From NCBI GenBank assembly GCA_944325625.1, contig CALVAP010000007.1:248001-312000 (forward strand): a DNA stretch of 64,000 bases. Direction: 5' to 3'. Shown piece by piece: positions 7,903 to 17,354 of the stretch. Made by a program: the position numbers and the translations under genes. The notes below the pieces were generated by a model. It saw only the letters and a list, made by a program, of their open reading frames with translations, was not told the origin of the DNA and did no database searches. Each line of letters opens with the position of its first letter. The stretch's first letter is position 1. The stretch is from Candidatus Gastranaerophilales bacterium (GTDB taxonomy: Bacteria > Cyanobacteriota > Vampirovibrionia > Gastranaerophilales > Gastranaerophilaceae).

Positions 7903-9698
7903 TTCAGTTTTGATGTGATTTTTACCAGATTTGCCTTTCTTATTCGCACGTTTTGAGGTGTGATTTCAACGAGTTCATCGTCTTCTATATATTCAAGGCA
8001 ATCTTCCAAAGACATAATGCGAGGAGCTTGAAGTGTAACCATAACATCTGCGGTTGCGCTTCGCATATTGGTGAGTTTTTTTGTCTTGCAGACGTTTATG
8101 GCAATGTCTTGTAAACGATTACATTCTCCAACAATCATTCCCCGATAAACCTTAGTTTTCGGAGTGATAAAAAATACTCCTCTATCTTCAAACTGAGCCA
8201 GTGCATATGGAATTGCTTCACCATCCTCAAAAGCAACAAGAGAACCGTTTCTTTGTCTTGGAATATCTCCGGCGTAGGGTTTATAATCATGATATGTATG
8301 GTACATAATTCCTTCACCACGAGTCATTCTTATAAATTCACTTCTAAATCCGATTAACCCCCTTGCCGGAATAATGAAAGTCATGTGTGAGCGATTTTTA
8401 ATTACTTGCATTGATTGCATTTCGGCTTTTCGTCCCGCAAGTTTTTCTATACATCCGCCAGCATATTCCTCGGGAACATCAACAATAAGATTTTCAAACG
8501 GTTCATAACAGGTATCATTTATTGTTTTATAAATTACTTGAGGTTTAGAAACTTGAAACTCAAAACCTTCTCTTCGCATTGTTTCAATTAAAATACTTAA
8601 ATGAAGTTCTCCGCGACCGCTTACCCTAAAGACATCAGTACTTTCTGTATCTTCAACTCTCAAGCTGACATTTTTTTCAAGTTCATGATAAAGTCTTTTT
8701 CTAATCTGACGACTGGTAACAAATTTTCCCTCTGTTCCTGCGAATGGGCTGTTGTTTACGGAAAAATTCATTTGAAGAGTAGGTTCATCAACCTTTATCA
8801 AAGGAAGGGCAATAGGTTCATTTAATGAGGAAATTGTTTCTCCAATCTGAATATCTGGGAATCCGGCTATCGCAACGATATCTCCGGCAGCAGCTTCTTG
8901 GATTTCAACCCGTCCTAAATCTTCAAATCCGTATAATTTAGCAATTTTCCCGCGTTCAATTGTTCCATCTGCTTTGATGAGCGAGACTTGTTCTTGCGAT
9001 TTAATTTTTCCGTTAACAAGTCTTCCCGTTACAATCCTTCCTACATAATCATTATAATCAAGGGTTGTTGCTTGAAATTGTAATGTTGCATTTTCATTAC
9101 CAACAGGGGGTTTAATATGCTTGATAATTGCATCTAAAAGAGGGGTAATATCTTTTGAGTCGTCTTCCAATTCTTTTTTAGCAAAGCCTTGCAAGCTGCT
9201 TGCGAAGATATATGGAAAATCAAGAAGATACTCATCAGTTGTAAGTTCCGTAAACAGGTCAAAAACTTTATCCAATGCTTTATGTGGTTCTGCTGCAGGT
9301 TTATCAATTTTGTTTACAACAACAAGAACCCTAATTCCCAGTTCTAAAGCTTTGGATAAAACAAATCTAGTTTGTGGCATTGGACCTTCTGCGGCATCAA
9401 CAATCAAAAGCGCTCCGTCTACCATTCCCAAAACACGTTCTACTTCGCCGCCAAAATCTGCGTGTCCGGGAGTATCTACAACATTTATTTTATATCCTTT
9501 ATAGTTGATTGCAATATTTTTTGACAAAATTGTTATTCCGCGTTCTTTTTCAAGGTCGTTACTGTCTAAAACCCGCTCTTGAACTACTTGGTTTTCGCGA
9601 AAAACACCACTTTGCTTTAACATGCAATCGACCATTGTTGTTTTTCCGTGATCTACGTGTGCAATAATCGCTATATTTCTTATTTTTTCGTTATTCAT
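7899..9698 (-). CDS. typA: Ribosome-associated GTPase TypA/BipA
   Basis: The 599-residue protein is a translational GTPase of the EF-G/BipA family. G motifs are visible in order: AHVDHGKTT (G1), RGITILSKN (G2), DTPGHADFGGEV (G3), VVNKIDKP (G4), and SSLQG (G5). An EF-Tu-like domain II follows, then EF-G-like domains III and V, and the BipA-specific C-terminal part (RSHMTFIIPARGLIGFRSEF to the end). TypA acts on the 70S ribosome and is linked to 50S assembly and stress or cold growth. Length is normal for the family. AGGA sits upstream of the ATG. It is transcribed alone, convergent with tsaC. Confidence 0.96.
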   Translation of the reverse strand: MNNEKIRNIAIIAHVDHGKTTMVDCMLKQSGVFRENQVVQERVLDSNDLEKERGITILSKNIAINYKGYKINVVDTPGHADFGGEVERVLGMVDGALLIVDAAEGPMPQTRFVLSKALELGIRVLVVVNKIDKPAAEPHKALDKVFDLFTELTTDEYLLDFPYIFASSLQGFAKKELEDDSKDITPLLDAIIKHIKPPVGNENATLQFQATTLDYNDYVGRIVTGRLVNGKIKSQEQVSLIKADGTIERGKIAKLYGFEDLGRVEIQEAAAGDIVAIAGFPDIQIGETISSLNEPIALPLIKVDEPTLQMNFSVNNSPFAGTEGKFVTSRQIRKRLYHELEKNVSLRVEDTESTDVFRVSGRGELHLSILIETMRREGFEFQVSKPQVIYKTINDTCYEPFENLIVDVPEEYAGGCIEKLAGRKAEMQSMQVIKNRSHMTFIIPARGLIGFRSEFIRMTRGEGIMYHTYHDYKPYAGDIPRQRNGSLVAFEDGEAIPYALAQFEDRGVFFITPKTKVYRGMIVGECNRLQDIAINVCKTKKLTNMRSATADVMVTLQAPRIMSLEDCLEYIEDDELVEITPQNVRIRKANLVKITSKLN

Positions 9699-9832
9699 TT
9701 TTTAGTCCTGTTCGGCTTGGAGTTACATTAATATAATATAACAAAAATATTAGATAAAAAATTTATTTAACATTTGATATATTGTATAAAATCTTATATA
9801 ATGTATTTCGTATTATATGAAATTGGATGGAT

Positions 9833-10504
9833 ATGAAAAAAAGGCAAGCATTTACTTTAGCAGAAGTTCTTTTGTCAATGTTAGTTTTGGGTATTGTTGC
9901 AGTGATGACAATTCCTGCACTTTTAAATGAAGTTAAAGATAGACAATATTGGGCTATATTTTATAAATCATATACAGTTGTTCAAGAAGCTATTTCTTAC
10001 GCTAGGGGAAATGGTGAAACTTTTTACGATACCAATAAAAAAGCTTGGGAGTCAGTAAAAGTTAATGACGATTTTGACCTTTATAGAAAATACTTAAAAA
10101 TTTTTGATGGACCAAGAACAGATTGTCTTTACTTTGACAAAAATCAATGTTTTCCTCTGCCTACATTTAGAGGGCTTAATAAACAGTTTATATCTTTAAA
10201 TGTCGAAAATGCTGTTTCATACGTAACACCTAATCAGGCAGTTATTGCTTTTGGAGAAATTCAAAATCTTGGTGCAGAAGGAAACATAGCCCCGGTTGTA
10301 TTTATTGATGCAAATGGAGTGAAAAACCCAAATATGTTGGGTAGGGATATTTTCCTTGCTTATATGGATGTTGAAAAAAATCAACTTCTCCCAATGGGTG
10401 CTATGGGAACTCCTTTTGAAAATCAGTCACTTTGTGATCTTGATAAAACAGGTTATACTTGTGCGTATGAGATTATTAAAAATAAATCATACGAGGTAAA
10501 ATAA
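9833..10504 (+). CDS. Prepilin-like protein (type IV pilin / pseudopilin N-terminus)
   Basis: The protein has about 223 residues and starts MKKRQA followed by FTLAEVLLSMLVLGIVAVMTIPAL. This is a class III prepilin signal: short basic leader, cleavage before Phe, Glu at mature position 5, then about 20 hydrophobic residues. After the helix comes a soluble domain with a few cysteines (CLYFDKNQC and CDLDKTGYTC) likely to form disulfides. It would be processed by a prepilin peptidase and inserted in a type IV pilus or pseudopilus; none of that machinery is in the window. A second in-frame ATG lies at 9827; the one at 9833 has the better upstream GGATGG. It stands alone. Confidence 0.85.
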   Translation: MKKRQAFTLAEVLLSMLVLGIVAVMTIPALLNEVKDRQYWAIFYKSYTVVQEAISYARGNGETFYDTNKKAWESVKVNDDFDLYRKYLKIFDGPRTDCLYFDKNQCFPLPTFRGLNKQFISLNVENAVSYVTPNQAVIAFGEIQNLGAEGNIAPVVFIDANGVKNPNMLGRDIFLAYMDVEKNQLLPMGAMGTPFENQSLCDLDKTGYTCAYEIIKNKSYEVK

Positions 10505-10535
10505 AAAAAAGGACCTCAATTTCTCTCGGCCCCTT
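10503..10535 (-). terminator. Probable terminator for the 10516-10704 small gene
   Basis: On the minus strand AAGGGGCC and GGTCCTT pair with one bulged base and one G-T pair around a 12-base loop, followed by eight T. The T-run is on the minus strand only, so it would end transcripts of the small ORF, overlapping its stop codon and the end of the prepilin gene. Confidence 0.5.
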
Positions 10536-10704
10536 GGAATGAAATCTTGTTTACATTCCTCGTCTTGTGTGAAGTGTGTGTGATGTAGTTTGTGAAATTT
10601 GTGTTCTCTAATTCCTCTTGTTTTATGTGGTATCTGTTTTCTCTTACATCTATATAAAAACCAGCATATATAAAAAATTGATTTTTTTTATATAAAAAAA
10701 CCAT
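10516..10704 (-). CDS. Possible small protein ending in a KISFQG motif
   Basis: This 62-residue reading frame is not recognised and may be a small gene or a decayed one. Its last residues, NVNKISFQGAERN, contain the I-S-F-Q-G motif that is normally found near the N-terminus of small proteins in this kind of genome (compare VSFG at 317-1030 and LRFG at 30405-30638). Here the motif is followed by a stop almost at once, as if the rest of a gene were lost. No Shine-Dalgarno is visible at the ATG. The terminator-like hairpin with a T-run at the end supports transcription on this strand. Confidence 0.35.
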   Translation of the reverse strand: MVFLYKKNQFFIYAGFYIDVRENRYHIKQEELENTNFTNYITHTSHKTRNVNKISFQGAERN

Positions 10705-10740
10705 AACCAGTTAATAATTTGTTACATAAAAATATTAGAA

Positions 10741-10766
10741 ATAAAAAAGCGGGAAAGTTCCCGCTT
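10741..10766 (-). terminator. Rho-independent terminator after aspS
   Basis: On the minus strand the perfect stem AAGCGGGAA / TTCCCGCTT closes on a tiny loop and is followed by a T-run. It lies 13 bases past the aspS stop. Confidence 0.9.
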
Positions 10767-10778
10767 TAAAAATTATAT

Positions 10779-12563
10779 TTACTTGTTGGACATTGGTCGC
10801 TCTCTAAGTTTAAGATGAAGTTCTCGGAGTTGTTCTTCTGAGGCATGTCCCGGTGCGTCTGTCATTAGACATTTAGCATTAGAATTTTTAGGAAATGCAA
10901 TAACATCACGTATACTATCAGTTCTTGCAAGTAAAGCAACTAATCGGTCTAATCCTATTGCAAGTCCGGCATGCGGAGGTGTTCCGTATTTGAACGCATT
11001 CACAAGGTATTCAAATTTTTCTTTGACATCTTGTTCACTTAATCCAAGAGCTTTGAACACTCGCTGTTGAAGTTCGCTGTCATGAATTCTGACGCTTCCG
11101 CCACCAAGTTCGTTTCCGTTATAAATTATGTCATAAGCAATTGAACGACAGTTTGCCGGATCAGATTCCATCTTGTCAACATCTTCAAGATTTGGTGAGG
11201 TGAATGGGTGGTGAACTGACATGTATCTTTGTTCTTCTTCAGAATATTCAAACATCGGAAAATCAACAACCCAAAGTAAATCGTGAGCATTTTTGTCAAT
11301 AAGTCCGAGTTTTTCTCCGAAATGAAGTCTTAATCTTCCTAATACATCAAAAACGAGTTTGGGTTTATCTGCAAGTAAGAAAACTATATCACCATTTTGG
11401 GCATTTGCCTTTGCTTTAAATTCAGCAATTTGTTCTTCACTAAGGAATTTTAAAATTGGTGATTTTACGGTGCCGTCTTCCATAAAGGTTACCCAAGCAA
11501 GACCCTTTGCTCCGAAAGAAATTGCTAAACTTCTTATGTCATCCATCTCTTTTCTTGAATAATTTGCAATTCCTTCAACTTTCAACGCTCTTGCAGTTCC
11601 GCCGTTTTGAAGTACTTCTTTAATAGCATCAAAACTTGAATTCATCAAGATATCACTGATATCAAAAAGCTCCATTCCAAACCGGGTGTCAGGTTTGTCT
11701 GAGCCATACTTTTCCATTGCTTCTTTATAAGTTATTCTTTTAAATGGTGGCTTAACATCGACGTCTGCTTCTTTAAAAGATTCTACAATAAGACCTTCAA
11801 CCATATTTATGATGTCATCTTGATTAACAAAGGACATCTCTAAATCTATTTGAGTAAACTCAGGTTGTCTGTCTGCTCTTAAGTCTTCGTCACGAAAACA
11901 CTTTGCAATTTGATAATATTTTTCAATTCCGCCTACCATTAAAAGTTGTTTAAATATTTGAGGCGATTGCGGAAGTGCATAAAATTTGCCTTCATGTACT
12001 CTTGAAGGAACAAGATAATCACGCGCGCCCTCAGGGCTTGTATTTATTAAAATCGGAGTTTCTACTTCCATAAAATCTTGATTGTTAAGATAATTTCTTA
12101 TAGCTGAAACTATTTTGTGTCTTAATTTCAACTTACTTAGCATTGATTCTCGTCTTATGTCTAAATAACGATACTTAAGTCTTATATCTTCAGAAACATT
12201 TTCATCATCCAAAACAAACGGAAGAGTTTCGGCTTTGGAAAGGATTGTAATTTTTTGAGGATACATTTCAACTTCACCTGTCGGATATTTTGGGTTAAAA
12301 GTTTCTTCCGGACGAGTTGAAACAATACCTTCAACAGTTATTACATATTCATTTTTTAAAGTTTCAAAAATTTTATGGACTTCCGGATTAATTTTGGGGT
12401 CTGCAACTATTTGAAAAAATCCCGAACGGTCGCGAAGTTCAACAAAAATTATTCCGCCTAAATCTCTAATAGTTGAAACCCAACCGGATAGTTTAATATG
12501 TTCATTAACGTTTTTTCCTCTTAATTCGCCGCATTTATGGCTTTTCATTGATGTAATTTGCAT
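10779..12563 (-). CDS. aspS: Aspartyl-tRNA synthetase
   Basis: The 594-residue class II synthetase charges tRNA with aspartate. The N-terminal OB-fold anticodon-binding domain (about 1-110) contains GWVSTIRDLGGIIFVELRDR. The catalytic domain has motif 1 and 2 regions (YRYLDIRR, then FRDEDLRADRQPEFTQ) and motif 3 near the C-terminus (GLAIGLDRLVALL). The large insertion between motifs 2 and 3 is the GAD domain of bacterial-type AspRS. Whether it is discriminating or also charges tRNA-Asn cannot be told here. GAGAG lies upstream of the ATG. It is a single-gene unit with its own terminator. Confidence 0.97.
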   Translation of the reverse strand: MQITSMKSHKCGELRGKNVNEHIKLSGWVSTIRDLGGIIFVELRDRSGFFQIVADPKINPEVHKIFETLKNEYVITVEGIVSTRPEETFNPKYPTGEVEMYPQKITILSKAETLPFVLDDENVSEDIRLKYRYLDIRRESMLSKLKLRHKIVSAIRNYLNNQDFMEVETPILINTSPEGARDYLVPSRVHEGKFYALPQSPQIFKQLLMVGGIEKYYQIAKCFRDEDLRADRQPEFTQIDLEMSFVNQDDIINMVEGLIVESFKEADVDVKPPFKRITYKEAMEKYGSDKPDTRFGMELFDISDILMNSSFDAIKEVLQNGGTARALKVEGIANYSRKEMDDIRSLAISFGAKGLAWVTFMEDGTVKSPILKFLSEEQIAEFKAKANAQNGDIVFLLADKPKLVFDVLGRLRLHFGEKLGLIDKNAHDLLWVVDFPMFEYSEEEQRYMSVHHPFTSPNLEDVDKMESDPANCRSIAYDIIYNGNELGGGSVRIHDSELQQRVFKALGLSEQDVKEKFEYLVNAFKYGTPPHAGLAIGLDRLVALLARTDSIRDVIAFPKNSNAKCLMTDAPGHASEEQLRELHLKLRERPMSNK

Positions 12564-12761
12564 AATATTTCTCTCTATTTATATCTTTACATCTAATTTA
12601 TAATAAAAATGGCTAATTGGCAAAAAAATTCTGAACAATTTTCTAATATTTGTTAAAAACATATTTCATAGAATGCTGTAAATTTTTTTAAAATAAAAAA
12701 TATAAAAAATCTAAGCAATTCTAAGGATATACAGAATTAAAATAGAGTATAAAATAATAAT

Positions 12762-14591
12762 ATGGAAAAATTGTTATCCAAAATCCTTTTATGTTTTTTC
12801 ATGCTGTTATTTTTATCAAAAGCAGCATATGCTCAGGCTGTGGTTTTGGATAATCAGCCCAAAATCGATTCGCATGAGGTTATTTATAAAGAAGCGACAA
12901 GAAAAATAAACAAAATTAATCCGACAATCGCCAATAATGCGTCAGGAGCATATTATCCCGGACAAAGAGGAGCCAACCAACTTATTATTTATACAAAAGA
13001 ATACGGTGATAGAACCGGAACAAATGAATTTGGTTCAGAAGCTATTGTAGTAAATGGTATAGTAACCCAGCTTTATGGTGCGGATTCAATTATTCCTCCA
13101 AACGGTTATGTAATAAGCGGACATGGTGCTGCAAAAAATTGGATTAATGAGAATATAACAATTGGAACCAGAGTTTTTGTTGATACAAAAAATATGACGC
13201 TCAAAACTTATATAACTCCGGATAGTTTTATTTTTGGTGCAGAAGAAAAAATTAAAGAAGTTTTAGCAATAATTCATTATTATGAGATAAATAATCCTTG
13301 TTATGACAGAAGAGAAGCGGAAAATTATCTCAAAAAGGCAAAAGCTAACTTGAAAAAAGCTGAAAAAGATAATAAGGACGTTCAAAAATATGCAGCAATA
13401 GCAAGTTCTATGGCAAACAAGGCAATTGAAACGGCGCTTCCGTATTATCCGAATGAATTCAAAGGAGTTTGGATTAGACCAACCGAAGTGAATGAGGAAC
13501 AAATTATTGCTACGCTGGAACGACTTCAAAAATCGGGAATAAATAACGTTTTTCTTGAAACATATTTTCATGGTAAAACAATTTATCCTTCAGAGGTATT
13601 AAAAAAATATGGGGTTACAAATCAAAAGGAAGAGTTTGTTGGTTTTGATCCGCTGGCTATTTGGATAAAAGAAGCTCATGCAAGAAATATTAAAATTCAT
13701 GTTTGGTTTGAATCATTTTATGTAGGAAATAAATATAATCCCAAAGATACGAAAAATATTATGAACATATATCCTCACTGGGTAAATAAAACACTGGCAA
13801 ATTATGATTCAAAAGACCCTGTTCCATCGGTTTCAGAGCACAACGGATACTTTATTGATCCGGCCAATCCGGAAGTTCAACAATATTTGTCAGAAATATT
13901 AAACGAAATAGTTTATAAATATAAGCCGGATGGAATAAATCTTGATTATATAAGATATCCCCAAAGCATACAGTCAAAGTTTAATGGCTATGAGAATACA
14001 AACTGGGGTTATACGGAATATGCTCGTGCGGATTTTCAAAAAATTTATAACATAGACCCAATTGACATAAAAAAGGAAACAACTCAATGGTATCAGTGGT
14101 CAAAATATCGTCAAGATAAAATTACGAAGTTTGTCAGAGAAACCAAAAATCTTACTAAAGCTAATAAAATCATGTTAACAGCCGTAATTTTTCCAGACAG
14201 ACAAAGATGTCTAGAAACAAAAATGCAAGACTGGCGCTCTTGGTCAATATATGGGTATGTTGATGGATTGACGCCATTGATTTTGACCTGTGATAAACAA
14301 ACAGCATCTTTGTTAATAAATGATATTAAAAAAAATTCATCACATTTAACCAATGTGTATCCCGGACTTTTTGTAACATTTATGGGCGGCGCTACGGATG
14401 ATTTGTTAAGACAAGTACATGAAACAAGAAAACTTTCTATGAGCGGTTTTATTTTATTCGATTACGCTCATTTTGAAGACAAATATGTTGATGCATTAAC
14501 AGCAAGAGCTTTTAATGTAAAAAACTATAGAGAAGAAACCCCTCAAACAGTTTCTTCAAAATCCAATACAGATAAAAAAAATAAACAATAA
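12762..14591 (+). CDS. Exported family-10-like glycosyl hydrolase (GHL10/DUF187)
   Basis: The 609-residue protein has a signal peptide (residues 1-24, ending AYAQA). An N-terminal domain of about 200 residues contains a G-x-N-E-F-G-x-E-A-I-V segment and a helical stretch. The catalytic-type domain (about 228-530) is a GHL10/YngK-like TIM barrel with the marks EFKGVWIRPTEVNEEQI, IKIHVWFESFYVG, NGYFIDPANPEVQQYL and PDGINLDYIRYPQ; the D-x-I-R-Y segment is where catalytic acidic residues sit in the family. It probably cuts an exopolysaccharide or wall glycan outside the cytoplasm; substrate unknown. A TATAAA box lies only eight bases before the ATG with no Shine-Dalgarno, suggesting a leaderless mRNA. 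Confidence 0.85.
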   Translation: MEKLLSKILLCFFMLLFLSKAAYAQAVVLDNQPKIDSHEVIYKEATRKINKINPTIANNASGAYYPGQRGANQLIIYTKEYGDRTGTNEFGSEAIVVNGIVTQLYGADSIIPPNGYVISGHGAAKNWINENITIGTRVFVDTKNMTLKTYITPDSFIFGAEEKIKEVLAIIHYYEINNPCYDRREAENYLKKAKANLKKAEKDNKDVQKYAAIASSMANKAIETALPYYPNEFKGVWIRPTEVNEEQIIATLERLQKSGINNVFLETYFHGKTIYPSEVLKKYGVTNQKEEFVGFDPLAIWIKEAHARNIKIHVWFESFYVGNKYNPKDTKNIMNIYPHWVNKTLANYDSKDPVPSVSEHNGYFIDPANPEVQQYLSEILNEIVYKYKPDGINLDYIRYPQSIQSKFNGYENTNWGYTEYARADFQKIYNIDPIDIKKETTQWYQWSKYRQDKITKFVRETKNLTKANKIMLTAVIFPDRQRCLETKMQDWRSWSIYGYVDGLTPLILTCDKQTASLLINDIKKNSSHLTNVYPGLFVTFMGGATDDLLRQVHETRKLSMSGFILFDYAHFEDKYVDALTARAFNVKNYREETPQTVSSKSNTDKKNKQ

Positions 14592-14618
14592 TAATAAAGG
14601 AAAGAAGAAAGAATATAT

Positions 14619-15191
14619 ATGGAAAATAAAACAAATATTGAAATAGACAAAGATTTTATTGAACAGCTTTATTCTTTGGCAAAAGAACCGCAAAAAGATT
14701 ATAATAAAGTTGATTTAGATGAGTTAAAAAGAGTTCTGAACAAGATAAGGGACATGATCCCTACAACACACATTAAAGAAGAACCTTTTGATACTTTTGG
14801 TATTGATGAAAGTGCCAAAAAAGTTCTTATTGTTGATGATTTAGGAACCATTACTTATCAACTAGGTACAATGCTAACAAAAAAAGGATTTAATACGGTT
14901 TGTTCCAACGAAATTTATGATGCAATTGCAAAATATAAAAAACAAAAATTTGATGTCGTTATACTAGATTTATTCATTCCAACAGAAAGAGAAGGATTTA
15001 TTATTCTGGAAGAAATTTTGAAGTTGAATGAACAAAAAAAAGAAAAAGCACTTGTAGGTATTATGTCTGCTTCAAGTAAAAGAGAACATAAACAGCTTTG
15101 TAAAGAGCGTGGTGCAGATTTTTATATTGAAAAAGCAGATGATTGGCAAAAAAATATTCTTGAAATATGCGAAAGTGTTCAAAATAGGTAA
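14619..15191 (+). CDS. Response-regulator receiver protein without output domain
   Basis: The 190-residue protein has a helical N-terminal extension of about 65 residues and then a CheY-like receiver domain (about 67-190). The acidic pocket is in KVLIVDDLG, the phospho-acceptor Asp is in VVILDLFIP, the conserved Ser/Thr position is in IMSASS, and the Lys is in YIEKADD. No DNA-binding or enzymatic domain follows, so signalling probably works through protein contact. It starts 27 bases after the glycosidase with AAAGGAAAG upstream and is likely cotranscribed with it. The partner kinase is not in the window. Confidence 0.85.
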   Translation: MENKTNIEIDKDFIEQLYSLAKEPQKDYNKVDLDELKRVLNKIRDMIPTTHIKEEPFDTFGIDESAKKVLIVDDLGTITYQLGTMLTKKGFNTVCSNEIYDAIAKYKKQKFDVVILDLFIPTEREGFIILEEILKLNEQKKEKALVGIMSASSKREHKQLCKERGADFYIEKADDWQKNILEICESVQNR

Positions 15192-15198
15192 TATTTTA

Positions 15199-16566
15199 CT
15201 AAAACTTATTTGTTATAAGCCCGATGATATCATTGAAAACAATTACAATCATCAATATAATTAGAAGATAGAACCCTGTGTTGCCTATTTTTTCGAGAGT
15301 AGCTTCGTTAATTGCCCGTCCGCGGATTTTTTCAATTAAAAGAAATAACAAATGTCCGCCATCAAGAGCAGGAATTGGCAGCAGGTTTACGATAGCAAGG
15401 TTTAAGCTAATCATAGCAGTAAGAAGTATTCCTTTAAACAAGCCCTGTTGCTCGATAACGTCTCCTCCAACTTTAGTTATTGCCACAATTCCGTGTAAAT
15501 CTTTTAATGGAATTTTGCCGGTAAAAATTTGACCCAAGCTCCATAACATTGTTTCAGTATTTGAATATAAATAATTGAAGGAATTTACAAAGCCTGACTT
15601 TATATTTGATGTTTGGTTGAAGATTTCTTTGTACGTTCTTTCAATTCCTATAATTCCATCATTATTAGGATAAATTTTATTTAATGTTATAATTTTACCT
15701 TCACGTTCAATTTCTATAATTAGAGGAATCTTTGTGTCTGCTGTTGCAATTGCAACATCTTTTAATGTTGTTTTTCCATCAGCAATATATGTTTTTTTGT
15801 TCAAAAGATTGTCCCTAAGGGTCTTTTGTTCTTGAGTTAGATTTATTATGGATGAGTCTTTTTCAGGAATGCCAAAAAGTTCAATTTTGGATAAGACAAT
15901 TTTAGGTTCATCGCTATATGCTGGAAGATTGATTTTTGTTGCAGGAGGAATTTTGTCTTCTATTGAGACTTGAGGATTTAATTTTTTTAGCTCATTAAAT
16001 TTTTGTTTATATGTTTCTTGTGTAATTTTATTGTCAAAAGGTTTGCTTGCTTGGGCAAAAAGATTTATTTGTATAGGATTGGTAATTTTTACCCCATTGA
16101 CTTTAACAATTTTATCTCCTGGTTTAAGACCGGAATTATAAACAGAGGCACCTTTTTCGGCAACAATTTTTGTTACATAAACATCATATTCACTGGAAGG
16201 AAGTTTTCCCCAAACAAAGGCTGTAAACAATACCAAGACTATGGCGCAAAAAACATTTGCAATAACGCCGGCAGAGGTTACAAAGGCTCTTTGACCTACT
16301 GTTTTGTTTTTAAATAACTCAGGAGAGTCATCACTAAGACCGGAGTCTTTCTCGTCATCAGGAAAGGAAACATATCCCCCAAGAAGAAAAGCGTGAATAT
16401 AAAATGTTGTATCTCCAATCTGTTTTTCATATAAGGTTGGTCCAAAAGGCAAGCCAAAACCGAATTTTGAAACTCTTATCCTACAAATTCTTGCAGCTGC
16501 ATAATGACCCAATTCATGGACTAAAATCAATATACTTATCAACAAAATCATTAAAATTATATTCAT
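15199..16566 (-). CDS. rseP: RseP-type site-2 zinc metalloprotease (M50)
   Basis: The 455-residue membrane protease begins with the first membrane helix and its zinc motif LVHELGHYAAARI, and ends with the second motif region NLLPIPALDGGHLLFLLIE, where Asp is the third zinc ligand. Between them lies a PDZ domain (GLKPGDKIVKVNG) and an unusually long periplasmic stretch of roughly 130 residues. The family cuts membrane-bound anti-sigma factors and leftover signal peptides inside the membrane. The start at 16566 is chosen because AAGGAAGGGG precedes it; the in-frame ATG at 16602 lacks this. It is divergent from comF with 47 bases between starts. Confidence 0.93.
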   Translation of the reverse strand: MNIILMILLISILILVHELGHYAAARICRIRVSKFGFGLPFGPTLYEKQIGDTTFYIHAFLLGGYVSFPDDEKDSGLSDDSPELFKNKTVGQRAFVTSAGVIANVFCAIVLVLFTAFVWGKLPSSEYDVYVTKIVAEKGASVYNSGLKPGDKIVKVNGVKITNPIQINLFAQASKPFDNKITQETYKQKFNELKKLNPQVSIEDKIPPATKINLPAYSDEPKIVLSKIELFGIPEKDSSIINLTQEQKTLRDNLLNKKTYIADGKTTLKDVAIATADTKIPLIIEIEREGKIITLNKIYPNNDGIIGIERTYKEIFNQTSNIKSGFVNSFNYLYSNTETMLWSLGQIFTGKIPLKDLHGIVAITKVGGDVIEQQGLFKGILLTAMISLNLAIVNLLPIPALDGGHLLFLLIEKIRGRAINEATLEKIGNTGFYLLIILMIVIVFNDIIGLITNKF

Positions 16567-16601
16567 TTTTCCCCTTCCTTTGTTTAACAAAGATTTTAAC
16601 A

Positions 16602-16607
16602 TATAAT
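16602..16607 (+). promoter_or_regulatory. -10 box placed for a leaderless comF transcript
   Basis: A perfect TATAAT ends six bases before the comF ATG at 16614, with no Shine-Dalgarno between. Transcription would start at or within one base of the start codon. The -35 region is weak. Confidence 0.5.
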
Positions 16608-16613
16608 AAACTT

Positions 16614-17279
16614 ATGTTAAATTATTTAATAAAAATATTGGATTTTGTCTATAAGAAAAAGTGTTATTTTTGTTCTTCAAGTTATGAAAACACAATTATG
16701 TGTCAGCGATGTTATGATGCAATTGAAGAATTGCCATTGTATCCTGTTTTGACGATAAATGGAATAAAAATATATTCTTGTTGTTATTATGCAAAAGAAA
16801 TGCAAAAGCTTATAAGAGGCATAAAATATCATAATCAAAAAGAATTGGCCTTTTATCAGGCTAAATTTATGTATGAGTATTTTATGAAGATTGTAGGTGA
16901 AAGCGCTAAATATACAATAGTTCCTGTTCCTTTGCATAAAACCAGATATAAACAAAGAAAATACAATCACATGGAACTTGTAGCTCAAGAATTATCTAAA
17001 CTGAGTGGCTGGAGAGTTAACACTTTATTAATAGAGCGCATAAAAGATACAAAACCTCAATATAAGTTAAAAAAAGTGGAAAGAGAAGAAAATCTTAAAA
17101 ATGCATTTAAAGTTTATACGGATAACTATAATTTAGATAATTTATTAATAATTGATGACATTTTAACGACCGGAAGCACTCTGAGAGAAATAATAACAAG
17201 CTTACAAAAAAGCGGGATAAGTAAAATCACATGTCTTACTACAACAACAGTATGTGGAGATGCGATAAATATACAATAG
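16614..17279 (+). CDS. comF: ComF-family phosphoribosyltransferase-like protein
   Basis: The 221-residue protein has the ComF layout. A zinc-finger-like cysteine group comes first (CYFCSS ... MCQRCYDAI), then a type I phosphoribosyltransferase fold with VPVPLHKTRYKQRKYNHMELVAQEL and the PRPP-binding loop LLIIDDILTTGST. In naturally competent bacteria ComF helps single-stranded DNA uptake, working with type-IV-pilus-like machinery; that link is suggestive given the many prepilins here but is only inference. The start at 16614 leaves 47 bases to the divergent protease gene; a reading frame extending upstream to 16404 overlaps that gene and is not used. Confidence 0.88.
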   Translation: MLNYLIKILDFVYKKKCYFCSSSYENTIMCQRCYDAIEELPLYPVLTINGIKIYSCCYYAKEMQKLIRGIKYHNQKELAFYQAKFMYEYFMKIVGESAKYTIVPVPLHKTRYKQRKYNHMELVAQELSKLSGWRVNTLLIERIKDTKPQYKLKKVEREENLKNAFKVYTDNYNLDNLLIIDDILTTGSTLREIITSLQKSGISKITCLTTTTVCGDAINIQ

Positions 17280-17354
17280 GGAAAAAAGTTGCTAAAATCT
17301 TGATATATAATGAAGTTTGGGCTAAAATTTCGTTAATGGGTTTAGGAGAACAAA

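Noticed and set aside
9121-9504. 127-codon frame opposite typA
   Set aside because: Antisense to the conserved GTPase domain; Ser/Thr-rich composition typical of a complement-strand shadow.
16404-16613. 70-codon N-terminal extension of comF
   Set aside because: It overlaps the divergent protease gene, does not resemble ComF, and the ATG at 16614 has a correctly placed -10 box.
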